DNA from: Eucommia ulmoides
Lineage: Eukaryota > Streptophyta > Magnoliopsida > Garryales > Eucommiaceae
NCBI GenBank assembly: GCA_016647705.1
Contig: CM028338.1
Span: 10,353,240 to 10,417,239, forward strand
DNA length: 64,000 nt
Direction of reading: 5' to 3'
Positions 36,152-47,445 of the stretch are shown piece after piece (position 1 is the stretch's first letter; every line of letters begins with the position of its first letter). A program made the translations under genes and the position numbers. The notes below the pieces were generated by a model. That model had not been told where the DNA came from. It saw only the letters and a program-made list of their open reading frames with translations, and did no database searches.

Positions 36152-36585
36152 AGTAACGAGATGAGATAAGGGGAAAAACTATGTTTGACGAAGGGATATA
36201 GATCTCCAATCTCGATTCCGATCTTCTTGATTCTGATATTGTGAATGCTCCTCATCATATTAATTCGATCTACTCTCTAAAGTTTGTCCTCTAATTCCAC
36301 TCCAAGCCCGCTGGTGTCCAACCACTTCTTCGTTTTAGACTTCGTTCTTTTTAGCCATCCAGACCTGTAGTAACGAGATGAGATAAGGGGAAAAACTATG
36401 TTTGACGAAGGGATATAGATCTCCAATCTCGATTCCGATCTTCTTGATTCTGATATTGTGAATGCTCCTCATCATATTAATTCGATCTACTCTCTAAAGT
36501 TTGTCCTCTAATTCCACTCCAAGCCCGCTGGTGTCCAACCACTTCTTCATTTTAGACTTCGTTCTTTTTAGCCATCCAGACCTGT
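36152..36585. repeat. 217-bp tandem duplication inside the 3' LTR of element III
   Basis: Unit starts are 36152 and 36369 (agtaacgagatgagataagg). The copies are identical apart from what looks like a single difference (ttcttcgtttt against ttcttcatttt). The other LTR has one copy. The duplication is therefore much younger than the LTR divergence. Confidence 0.93.
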
Positions 36586-36587
36586 AG

Positions 36588-36775
36588 GTTAGCGCTGCAG
36601 CCCCAGATCCACGCTGTAGCGCCGTACTAATTAGGATTGGGGCTTCGTTAATGGTGTTGCAGCGCCATTGGTGTTGGTGTTGTAGCGCCAAAAGGCAATG
36701 GTGTGGCGCTGCAGCGCCACTAGTGTTGGCGTTGGGATGGCACGCTACAGCACAGTCCATTTTGGCGCTGCACCC
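36588..36775. repeat. Palindrome array (GCTGCAGC-type) in element III's 3' LTR
   Basis: Units resemble the dyad TTGGCGCTGCAGCGCC, with a near-perfect one at about 36710 (tggcgctgcagcgcca). Others are reduced, for example cacgctgtagcgcc, gtgttgcagcgccatt, gttgtagcgccaaa and ttggcgctgcaccc. The partner array in the other LTR is at about 49710-49890 (ttggcgctacagcgccaa near 49796). Confidence 0.85.
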
Positions 36776-36949
36776 CCATCATTGCTAGTCCTCTCTTCTT
36801 GATTTTACTGTTTTGATTCATTTTCTCTGTTTTCCTGGGCCTACACAATAAAACCATATAAAAATCGGAACTAACACCCAAAAACACTGAAAATCACTCA
36901 AAACTAGCATGTAATTATGAGGATATAATGATTAGAATTCAGCTTATCA

Positions 36950-38300
36950 AATACCCCGCACTTAAGTTTTTGCTAGTCCCGAGGAAAATCAAAAGAGGAA
37001 AATAAGTCGCATTTAACAAATAAGCAAAACAGAAAAATAAAATAAAATAAAAAACAAACTAACAGAAAATCTCAAATATTTGGTGACTGTCCCAAATTGT
37101 TACAATGATCCCTTTTTATCCTCAACGTCTCCTAGCGCTTCGATTTCTAATGCATGGTGATCCCTTGTAATGTTCTAGATTTTCAACAAATTGAGTGTAT
37201 ACAAAACAAAATAGTTTCTCAAAGCATGCACTAGGACCCTAACATTCGATCAAACGGTAACCGGATTCATTTATCCACCAAGAAGGTTAATTATTTTCTC
37301 TTTTAAGAATAGAATTCCATCGGCCCAATTTAGCTCCACTCTTCACTAATGTAAGCTAAGTTAGTATTGAAGATTGATAGGACTTTAGTGGCTTGGAACA
37401 TTTGTCTAAGGTAATGATTAGATAAGGAATGCAATGTTTAGGCTCATTTCACCCTAGGCATGCCACTCACCATTTTGGACTTTATAAAATTCCCATAATA
37501 GTTCCCCAAAATACCCCATTAGAGTCATTTCTCTTGTTACCCTTTTATTTTCACAAAGATAGATATAACATGGAATTACTCGAGTCGTGAACATGTAATG
37601 TTTTTTCAAGAACATCAATCAAATGAGATATAAAACCACAAGGTGCGATATTGAGTTCCTTACATTGTGTCACGACTCAGACCCCCCCATACTTGTATAA
37701 CATGAAATCAATATAAGCAGAGAAAAAAATTCAAACATGCCTAGAGTGTAGGGACTAGTCTTTATTCGGCTCAAGGAAATTTATGTAGGTGAACAAATGA
37801 AATGTCTATTCGGCTCGAAGGGGAGTACAAAGGGAAACAACTCCATGGGTAGGCTTGAAAAGGCTCAATCGATCCAAATGAATGCCTAAATCATCTCTCC
37901 TAGGCTACTTAGCTTATGATTTCGCCTCAAGTTTCACTAAACCGAGTTCTAGAATCTTTACAACATCTTGAATCCAATTTTTGATGGATAATTGTCCTCT
38001 AGTCACTAGATGATGAATATCAATGTCTTTCGTGCATGCCAAATCAGAAATGAGAGTGTCCTATATTCACACAATGTTCAGCACACAGAAAAACACAAGA
38101 GACACATTACCCAAGATCTCGAAAACAACTTAGGAGATAATTTCATCATCGGTTAACGACCACTGAAACTTAACAGAACAATTCACCGATTAAATTTATT
38201 TATTTTTAATACAAAAACAAAGCACACATAACAAGGCAAAGACATCTCATCCCACCCCAAGAACAAAACCAATCATTATCCTCAATGATAAAAATATAGA
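36950..38300 (-). other. PPT and long non-coding 3' spacer of element III
   Basis: On the plus strand it opens aaataccccgcacttaag, the complement of the polypurine tract. The following 1.3 kb is non-coding but shares ordered phrases with the spacers of the short family (ttcactaatgtaagct near 37334, gcctcaagtttcac near 37925, ggataattgtcctc near 37985). This links the two families. Confidence 0.7.
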
Positions 38301-38309
38301 ATTTAAAGT

Positions 38310-39450
38310 GCATTGAGAACGAGAGGATGTACCTGGGAGGTGAGAGCCAATATCTTACCTCCTACTGATTTTCCTCATGGTATGGCGGCGGCGGCGGCAG
38401 GTATGGCTGATATGGCAGGTACGACTGAAATGGCTGGAAAGGTTGCCGAAGATCTTCTAGAAATGGTGGCATTTGAGGGAAATTCGGCATCCTTGATCTT
38501 GTTGTAATCTGAGGTAAGAGAACATGTGGCCCAACATCTGAAATGATTGGCCAATTGTTTGGTAATATGAAGCCTTGTATTCAACTCGTTGGAGATTCCA
38601 GCAGTGCTCTTCTTTTGCCCACCTCGTCATATAATAGCTCGAAATGTTCTTGTCGATCAATAACATGTTGCTCAAAATGGGATTGGCAAGCATAAAGTGC
38701 GTCGATTTGTGAGCCATGATGCTAGAGTAAAGCATACATATCAGTCATGGAAAAGCGATGAGAGGGTCGTTGTGGAGGTAGTTTGGATGGACCTGTCCCG
38801 TCCTCGACCTTGACCTCATTCTTCAAAATCCAATTTATAGCATTATCAGTGATCGGATTCTTAGGCTGGAGAACCTCTTGCTGTGTAGACGCCGGCTACT
38901 ACAATCAACTCTATTATAAGAGTGGGGAAAGGAAGACCAACCACGAGATTGTTAGCGGCATGCTAAATGGCGTTGCTAATCCAGATCCCAACGTTGATTT
39001 TGTAATCATTCCGGATATAGTATAGCATTAGAGCACACTTTCAGGTTACCTCCATCGAATACGAGGTAGGAGACATCTTGGCAGAGAGAAAATGGTGCCT
39101 AATTTTCAGCGGTGTCGTAAGTTCCTTTGTCAAGAAGGTTAACCGAACCCCCCCACAACTGACCACTGGATTACCCTCCCACAAATTAAAGTTGTGACAT
39201 CGTCAAGATCAATGTTTTTGGTAATTTGAGTGAGTTGGTCTTCATCGGGAATGAGAATTTTGTAGTGCTGATTGATAGTTGCACTATCAAATTTGATTAG
39301 TTTCCCGCGGATCATCATAGAAAAATCGGAGGCTTCTTTTGCATTTGCGTAAAATTCCTGCACAACTGTCATCGCCGCCACACCTGGTTGTTCACAATAA
39401 ACCCGCCATCCCCTTGATTTGATGACAGTAAAGATATCTGAATTTTGTGA
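38310..39450 (-). pseudogene. Extra ORF downstream of integrase in element III
   Basis: Minus-strand remnant with an N-terminal part like the post-pol ORF of Athila elements (VVQEFYANAKEASDF, about 39350) and a middle part (FPTLIIELIVVAGVY, about 38895). The Pro/Tyr-rich tail (PYLPPPPPYHEE) ends near 38367. Such ORFs have been likened to env by position only; I see no signal peptide or membrane helix and make no env claim. Confidence 0.55.
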
Positions 39451-40330
39451 TCTCGTTACTTCAAAACCTTTTTTTTTTTTTTTTTCAATCCGTCCCTCTT
39501 AATTACCAAATCGTTAAAACTTACTTTGGCCGTTGTGGATATGAATATTTATGACTCGTATAATTGAATGTCTCAGGTCCTCTTTGTGGATATTTTTAAC
39601 GACATTGTTAATAGGGTTCAGAGACAAAGAATCAAAGTATAACATATATAATTTCCACCCTATATGATGGAATATACCACAAACCACTGTGTCCCACAAT
39701 CAAATGAAACTTGAGGAGAAATCACTATGCCCTCTCAACAATTACTCAAGATCTCATGTAATCATACACAATTAAGTAGGAATTTTCTCAAAATCTCACT
39801 CGAATTTGTATCAATGTCAATATCCCGGAGAATGTAGCAAATATAATCGACGAACCAAAGTAAATCTTAACAACTTCTTAAAACTCACTTACTTGATGTC
39901 ATTTGGTTGGAACACTTGAAGAAATCTGGATTGTGGAACCAATCTTGCGTGAATGTGGGCGGGTTTGTGAGATTAGGGGAAAAATATGGTGGATTATGGG
40001 GTTAGGGGTTGGATTTGATTGTGATTGGAGAGAGGAAAATGTAGGGCTTGCCGTTTTGGGGATGAAATGGGTGATTTTCGGAAGTGGAGGGTTTCAAAAC
40101 AGAAGGTTTGGTACTGTAGTACCGTTTTGGACTTTAGGGTTCGACCCAAGTACACTCATTGGACTCTCGAAATTTCTTATAAAACCTGATCTCCCCTTTC
40201 TGTCTTCAAATTCAGCCCAAGAGTACCCATCCAAAATCGAAGAAATATTTTTTTTTTTTTTTTTGAAAAACACTTGGATTGCCTCCCAAGAAGGATTAAA
40301 TTTAACGTCCTTAGTTAGACGTAGCTGGCG
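39451..40330 (-). other. Region between integrase and the extra ORF of element III
   Basis: Low-coding stretch with poly-T/poly-A runs (about 39466-39485 and 40247-40264). On the minus strand the text near 40090-40230 is proline-rich and recalls the start of Athila post-pol ORFs, but no reliable frame was found. Confidence 0.35.
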
Positions 40331-41640
40331 GCCTTAGTTGGTATCTTTGAGTTCGATTTTCTCCACAAAATGCTCCTCCCCTCCATAGTAGTGTTTGAGT
40401 CTTTGACCATTTACTTAGAATGATTGGCTGTCTTTATCTTCTAATTCCACGGCTCCAAACAAAAGCACTTGATTTATCTTGAATGGACCAGACCACCTTG
40501 ATCTCAATTTCCCTGGAAAGAATTTTAGTTGGGAATTGAATAGTAACACTTGTTGTCCCTGCTTAAACTCTTTTTTCAATATCTATTTGTCGTGCCACTT
40601 CTTAATGTTCTCCTTGAAGATCCGGGCATTTTCATATGCTTCATTCTGGAATTCTTCTAACTCGTTGACTTGAAGAAGTCATTACTCTCCAGAAGCCTTG
40701 AGATCAAAATTTAACTTCTTTATTGCCCAGAATGCTCGATGTTCCAGCTCTACTGGTAAGTGACACACTTTTCCACCAATCCATACGAGGACATCCCAAT
40801 TGGTGTTTTGAAAGCAGTGCGGTACGCTCACAATGCATCGTCAAGTTTAATCGTCCAATCTTTCTGGTTAACATTGATTGTCTGCTTGAGAATTTGCTTA
40901 ACTTCCCGATTTGACACTTCACTTTGGCTGTTGGTTTGAGGGTAGTAGGCTAATGCTACCTTGTGCTTTACCCCATACTTTGCTAAGAGAGTGTCTAACA
41001 CCTTATTGCAGAAGTGAGTTCCTTAATCATTGATAATGGCCCATGGAGTACCAAATCATGTTAAGATATTCCGGTGAACAAACTTCAAGACGATTTTAGC
41101 ATCGTTGGTAGGAGTGGCTATGGCTTCCACCCACTTGGATACGTAATCTATCGCTAATAGGATATATTCTTTGCCAAACGACGGTGGAAATGACCCATAA
41201 AATCGATACCCCATACATTAAAGATCTCTACCTCTAGAATGTTATTTAACGGAAGTTCGTGCCGCCTCGATATGTTACCCATCCTTTGACATTGGTCACA
41301 AGTTTTCACAAACGCAAATGCGTCTCGGAATAGGGTTGACCAATAGATTCCGGATTACAGCACCTTAGAAGCAGTGCTTGTGGTACCAAAATGTACTCTA
41401 TAAGGTGATGCGTGACAATGGTGGAGAATATTCTGGATTTCTTCTTCAGGAACACATCTCCAAATCACATGATCGAAACATCACTTGAATAATATGGGAT
41501 CATCCCAAAGATAGTTTCTTACATCATGTAGAAATTTCTTCTTTTGGACACTAGACATATCTGGGGGCGACACATTACAAGTTAGAAAATTAACGATATC
41601 AGCGAACCAAGGGAGTTTTCACTACATTAAAGAGTTGTTC
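40330..41640 (-). pseudogene. Integrase remnant of element III
   Basis: Minus-strand text with the Athila integrase phrases: a zinc-region stretch near 41290, and NVNQKDWTIKLDDALWAYR followed by a Lys-Thr-Pro-Ile-Gly-Met stretch near 40770-40900. Many breaks. Confidence 0.7.
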
Positions 41641-42060
41641 ATTAGGGAAGAATTCCATTATGCTTTCTTCATTATCGACATCTTCGATCTCCAATCTTGA
41701 CAGGTGATCTGCAACAACATTCTCACTCCCTTTCTTGTCATGAATTTCCATATCAAATTCTTAAAGTAGCAAAATCCATCGAATTAGACGGGGTTTTGCA
41801 TCATTTTTAGCAAATAAATAACAGATAATTGCATGATCCGTGTAGATAATTACTTTAGAGATAATGATATAAGATCAAAATTTGTCGCATACAAATACAA
41901 CAACCAACATCTCTTTTTCTGTAGTTGTGTAATTCTCTTGTGTATCATCAAGAGTTTTACTAGCATAGTAAACTGCTCAGAAATATTTTTCTCTACTTTG
42001 GCCTAGGACTGCTCCAACTGCATAATCACTCGCATCACACATAATTTCAAACGGTTCATT
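41640..42060 (-). pseudogene. RNase H remnant of element III
   Basis: Begins NEPFEIMCDASDYAVGAVLG (about 42060-42000), with the catalytic Asp of RNase H in CDASD. It is followed by YTTTEKEMLVVVF (about 41920) and ends in the linker phrase NVVADHLSRLE (about 41710), all standard for Ty3/Gypsy RNase H. Confidence 0.75.
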
Positions 42061-43403
42061 CTAATCGGGTGTGACAACAATAGGAGCTGAGGTCAATTTC
42101 TCTTTTATCATATTAAATGCCTTCAAGCATGAGTCACCAAAGATGAATGGAGTGTCTTTCTCTAGTAAATTGCATAAAGGCTTAACAATTTTCGAAAAAT
42201 CCTTCATGAATCTTCTATAAAAATCGGCGTGGCCTAGAAAACTCCAGACTCCTTTAATAGTCATTAGCGAAGGTAACTTCTCAATTGTTTCAATTTTTGC
42301 CCTATCCACTTCAAGCCCCTTAGAAGAAACTCGATGGCCTTGAACAATGCCTTCCTTGACCATAAAGTGACACTTCTCCCAATTTAGCAAGAGATTCTTC
42401 ACCTTACATCGCTTTAACACCAGCGATAAATTGTGGAGGCAATGGTCAAACGATAAGCCGAAAACTGAAAAATCATCTATAAACACTTCCATAATGTCTT
42501 CCACCATATCCAGGAATATCGCCATCATACTCCTTTGGAAAGTTGCTAGAGCATTGCATAACCCTAACGGCATACGGTGGTATGCGAATGTCCCATATGG
42601 GAAGGTAAAGGTAGTCTCTCTTGATCCTTCGGTGCAATGGCTATTTGATTATAGCCTGAATATCCATCAAGAAAGCAGTAGTAGTCATAACCGTCTAACC
42701 GGTCCAATATTTGATCGATGAACAGAAGAGAAAAATGATATTTTCTTGTAGTCTTATTTAGCTTTCGATAATCGATACATACTCTCCATCTCGTGACAGT
42801 TCTCGTGGGGATTAATTCATTCTTCTCATTTTTCACCATAGTCATCCTACATTTATTCGGTACTACTGGCACAAGACTTACCCATAGACTATCCAAAATC
42901 GCATAAATAATTCCAGCATTCAACTCGATCAAGGGCTTGTAAGAATCCTGCATAAGAGTTTTATGCATGTAAATAATTGGGTTGATTCTTCTGATATCCG
43001 AAATAGACCAAGCAAATGCTGATTTATGCTTTTTCAGGATAAGTAGTGACTTCGTGTTTTCTTCTTGAATTAGGGATACTGAAATAATCATTGGGTTTGT
43101 AGACCCATCCCCCAGAAATGCAGATCTCAAATAATCGGGTAATTGTTTGAATACTATCCCACTCTTGTTTTCATTCAAGGGATTAGACGATTCTTTGGTC
43201 CTCTCAAGAACATCCACTTTATCCACATTCATTGTTTCGCTAGTCAAAGCATCGAGGGCTAATATATAGTCTGCTATACTATCTTCCACTTCATATTTCT
43301 TCGCATTGACATCCCTTAGGAAAAATGAATTAGCGAGGCTATGCAACAAAGGATCATTATGCACCACTTCCTGGAATAACTCTTTAACGCAAAAGTCTAT
43401 CAT
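42061..43403 (-). pseudogene. Reverse-transcriptase remnant of element III
   Basis: Two long open stretches (42564-43403 and 42061-42573) carry RT motifs in order: RVCIDYRKLNKTTRKYHF, FLDGYSGYNQIAIAP, MPLGLCNALATFQRSMM, the active-site box as FIDD, and FLGHADFYRRFMKDFS. This is the best-preserved coding part of the whole window and is clearly Athila-type. A few breaks. Confidence 0.85.
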
Positions 43404-43409
43404 TTCTAC

Positions 43410-43775
43410 CTAATTACAAGTGAGATTTTCTCCCGGGAATTTCATAGTCTCGTAAATACTGAATTTGACTTGCTCTTCATTAACCCTTAACGTTAGATTT
43501 TCGCTATGTAGATCAATTAAAGCCTTTCCAGTTTCTAGAAAAGGTCTCCCAAGTATAATAGGAATTTCACGATCCTCCTCTATATCCAACACCACAAAAT
43601 CAATAGGAAAGATAAACCTGTCTACATTCACCAGCATATCTTCCATAACTCCACTTGGATAGGTAAGTGATTGATCTCCCATTTGCAACGTAATAGTCAT
43701 GGACTTAACTTCCCCAAGCCTTAACTTCCGGAAGACCGACAAGGGCATAAGATTTATACTGGCACCAAGGTCACC
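43410..43775 (-). pseudogene. Protease remnant of element III
   Basis: Aspartic-protease text with the active-site neighbourhood LGASINLMPLSVFRKL and the later IPIILGRPFL (flap/ILGR phrase), as in Athila. Insertion F begins at its upstream edge. Confidence 0.8.
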
Positions 43776-43992
43776 GGTGGCAGAATATTACATCGCCACT
43801 TTCACCTCAAGTGTACGGGTCAAGTTTTAGTATAGATGGGGAGAGTAAGGGTTATCGTGTCCACAGGGATTGGTTGAGATTACTGTCGAGTACCGTAATT
43901 ATCATAACTTAATTTTATCTAGGTGATAAAAATGTTGTTTATAATTAATTAATACTAATACTAAGTTAATTAATCTAATTATACTATATTAC

Positions 43993-45381
43993 TAGTAGCG
44001 CGTGAAATACGGCGCTACTTACTCTCGCAAGTATACGAGGCCTAAGTTTTAATATAATGGATCTTTAAAGATCGGATATCGTTCCCACAGGGAAAGTATG
44101 AATAATTAAGTACAGTAATTTACGTAGTCTCATATTATCCTGACGATTCAATTAATATTTTAAATTAAACTAATTAAAACTACTCCTAAGGATTAATTCT
44201 AATTACACTAATTAACTAGGGATCGATTTTATTCACTTAATACCTATTTGGCTTAATTTAGTTATCAATAGCGGTTATCATCACATTCAACAATCTTGGT
44301 ATCTATAACTCACGCGCTCCCTCTTCCGAGTGAAAAGCGAGCGAATACATGACTTCGCATTGACGCCGAAATCCCTCTCGAACGCCTTTCCGAACACATA
44401 GCCACGTGAGTTTTGACCCAACCTCATGGATTGCACACACTCCAACTCCCTCCCGGGTTATTGGATCATCGTGTTTTGTTTAACCCTAGTCCGAATCCGG
44501 GGTTACCTCTCCCGAGTGTCAAACCCCGTATTCTCGGTTTATCGTAACAAGCATAATAAACGTGAAATAATGGTAAACACAATTGGAATTGGATTACAAA
44601 CCATTGAAATAACTTATATTCAACCAAAGAGATAGTTACATGAATTATATCTAACCCTAACTAATATCTAACTAAACTAACATGATCTTAGCCATTACAA
44701 TATTAAATCAAGAGGAGATCATCATCATTAATAATAAACATTAAGTACAAAGATGGGAACAAGGAAAGAAAAGCCAAATCTTAAAGTGGAGTAGTCCACT
44801 TTTGCCAAAGAACGATTCTCCCAAGCTTCCTCTTTTAGCTCTTCACGAATTAGCCAAGGATCACTTCCTAAAACTACTCTAATATACTCCTAAATTATCT
44901 AATCCTATCTAAGGTGAAAAGGGCTCTCAAAACATCCAAGAGTCTTTATGGAAATGAGGGGAAAATGGTTTTATAGGTGCAAGGTTTCAAAATATCTAAA
45001 AATATCTGTTTTCTGTGCAGAGGATTTCGCCTAGGCAGTGGAATTTTCGCCTAGGCGGAGGTGATGTCAGTTAAGGTTCTACCGCAACTTCTCCTAGGCC
45101 GAGGAATTTCCGCCTAGGCCGAGGAGCTGCTCCAAAGTTTCTGCCTCAATTTCACCTAGGCCGAGGAGTTTTCGCCTAGGCCGAGATTCTACAATCTTGA
45201 AACCTTGTTCTTCATCATTTCTTCATTTTTTTCCCACCGTTTTCGCTCGTTTGTCTCTTGTTTGCATCCCTACACCTGAATTACATAAAAAAAAACAAAT
45301 TAAAAAGCAATTAAATATAACTAAAACACTCAAAAACTACCAAATTCGGTTTAGAAGTAGATAGATATTTTACACCTATCA
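43993..45381 (-). repeat. Solo LTR G inside F
   Basis: On the plus strand tagtagcgcgtg...acacctatca, 1,389 bases, with perfect target duplication attac (43988-43992 and 45382-45386). It belongs to the short family but its array (45021-45190) uses the CCTAGG core throughout. Confidence 0.9.
45021..45190. repeat. Palindrome array (CCTAGG-type) in solo LTR G
   Basis: Seven or so units of the type TTTCGCCTAGGCGGAGG: ttcgcctaggcagtgg (45026), ttcgcctaggcggagg (45046), tctcctaggccgagg, tccgcctaggccgagg, ttcacctaggccgagg, ttcgcctaggccgag. Spacing is about 20-40 bases, often in close pairs. Unlike the CCGCGG arrays, the core has no CG or CHG site. Confidence 0.88.
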
Positions 45382-47445
45382 ATTACTAATATGAGATGTT
45401 TAGGGGAAAATATTATCTAGGGATTAACTTCATTTACAAAAACGTGTTTGGTTTCGTTTAGTTTACAATAACAGCGTTCATCTTATCTGACAATCTCTAT
45501 ATCGTAAACTCACTAACCACCTCTCCTGAGTGTAAGATAAATGAATTTGTGACTTTGCGTCAATGAAGAAGTCCCCCTCAACGTCTTAAAGACACTAGGT
45601 CACATGAGTTTTTCCCCAGCGTCATGGATTACACACTTTCGAACTCCCTCCCGGGTTATTAGATCGTCACGTTGTGTTTACCCTAGTTCGAATTCGGGGT
45701 TACCTCTCCCAAGTGTCAAACCCCAATTTCTCACTATATCTAAACAAGCATATAATCATGAAAAACCGATAAACACAATTAAATTAATGAAGAACAACCG
45801 TTAAAGAAACACAACTCAAACAAACAACATTTTCATAAATATTATTAATCCCTAGATAAAATCTATTTAGCTCATGGCCATAACCATTTATACAATGAAA
45901 AACGAGATAAACATGCTAAAAAAACTACCAAAGTTAAGAAATTAAAGAAAGAAACAGAGGAACTTAGCCGTAATCCGAAGATTTGCTGCTAAAACCGTTC
46001 AACGATCGTTTCTCCTTCTTCGCAATGTGTTCTTCACATTCGAATATGGTTGAGCACTCCCCAAAATACTCTCAAAATATTATAAACCCTAAGGGGTCTC
46101 TTTTTGGCCGAATGGAGAGGAGGGAAGAAGAAATAGTGTTCAAAATATCTAAATAAATATCTAAAATCTGTACAGAGTGACCGCCACGGCGGTGGGCATG
46201 TCGGCTGTGGTCACGGCCGCGGCGGTGGGTGTAAAGTCATTATGTTATTTCGACGATGGATCTCACCACTACGGCGGTGGATTTTTAGAGACTTTAGCCT
46301 GTCTCTATATCTTGACCGCTGCGACGATGGTTTCACTGCTACGGTGGTGGCTGCAGGTTCTAAATTTTGCCCTTTTGCTTGTTTTCCCACCGTTCTTCCA
46401 CCGTTCTTGATCCGATATGATCGTTAATGATCTTTTTCCATTCCTTTTTACCCCCACACACCTGAATTAGACAAAAACACATAAAAACGTATTAAAACGT
46501 AATAAACATACTCGAAAACTAATAAGTTCGGTTTGGAAATAGATAGGTAAATTACACCTATGAAATACCCCCAAACTTAGAATTTTGCTAGTCCTTGAGC
46601 AAAACACTCACACTAAAGTGAAAAACACAACTAAATTAAATAACATGAACAACCTAAACACAAAAATCTAAACATAACGATATGCGAGTTTTGAATTCTT
46701 CTAACGACCAAAATATTTTTTCCTCAACAACCCCCAGTCATATCGAGTTCAGGTGGTAAAACGCACCATGTGATGTTCTAGAATTTTGAAATTCGATAAT
46801 GGTAAAAGGCTTTCTAGATCCTTTCAACGTGTGTGTGCGAGACTCAATAATATAACTATCCAACAATCAGATTGGATTATCCACTAACGAAACTCACAAC
46901 TTAGACCATAAAGGACTAGGATATCCATATGTCTGATTGGGTTTCACTCTCCACTAATGTAGGTTGATTAGTTCATAAATATCAAAAGGACTTGGTTCGG
47001 ATTTGGAACATTTGGCCAAGGGTATATCGGAATAGAAAATGGGTTAACGTCGTTAACTTAACGTTACGCAAGGCTCAACGCTTGGCACACTCACTCTCGA
47101 TCCCCCATAGATAAATTCGAAACAACCCTAAACAATCATTTAAGACTGGTGTACTCACTTGTCAAAAGAAACGTAAATTGAACAATATTTACATATTTAT
47201 TTTTTTAACAACAACCACGCTTCCAAATTTATTCGATTATTATTTTTTCATGAGTGTGGTTAAAACGCAAGAAAAATGATAAATGAGTACTCGAATATCG
47301 AACCAATAAAAGTTCGCCCTAAACCCAACCGCTCACTTCAAGTAGCATAATGAATGCTAACTTGATTCACTCTGATTATTCCTTTGGCTCAGCAATATAG
47401 GTTAAGAAAGAAGTTTTATCGGCCAGGGTATTTGTTACGTGTTCA

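Larger units (their letters stand above)
35336..36949 (-). repeat. 3' LTR of element III (1,614 bp)
   Basis: Longer than its partner at 48672-50057 (1,386 bp), mainly because of a 217-bp tandem duplication at 36152-36585. It has the GCTGCAGC palindrome array at 36588-36775. In its own orientation the array precedes an ATCTATATCCC stretch that could be the TATA box. Confidence 0.9.
43776..47445 (-). mobile_element. Copy F: short-family element (3' LTR plus spacer), nested in element III
   Basis: Its 3' LTR is 43776-43992 plus 45387-46563 (interrupted by solo LTR G), followed by PPT (aaatacccccaaacttag on the plus strand) and spacer 46564-47445. The rest of the internal region and the 5' LTR are missing. 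At about 47445 the sequence changes abruptly to Athila gag. Part of element III between gag and protease is also gone, so a deletion probably took both. The array is at about 46178-46360. Confidence 0.75.

Noticed and set aside
38313-38507. Plus-strand frame with an Ala/Gly/Met-rich tract
   Set aside because: It is the shadow of the Pro/Tyr-rich tail of the minus-strand Athila ORF; the minus strand reads sensibly, the plus strand does not.
38310-39450. Env-like gene in element III
   Set aside because: Only the position after integrase suggests it. No signal peptide, furin-like site or membrane anchor was seen.
42431-42721. Plus-strand frame opposite the RT of element III
   Set aside because: It lies fully within the RT remnant on the other strand, which has clear motifs.
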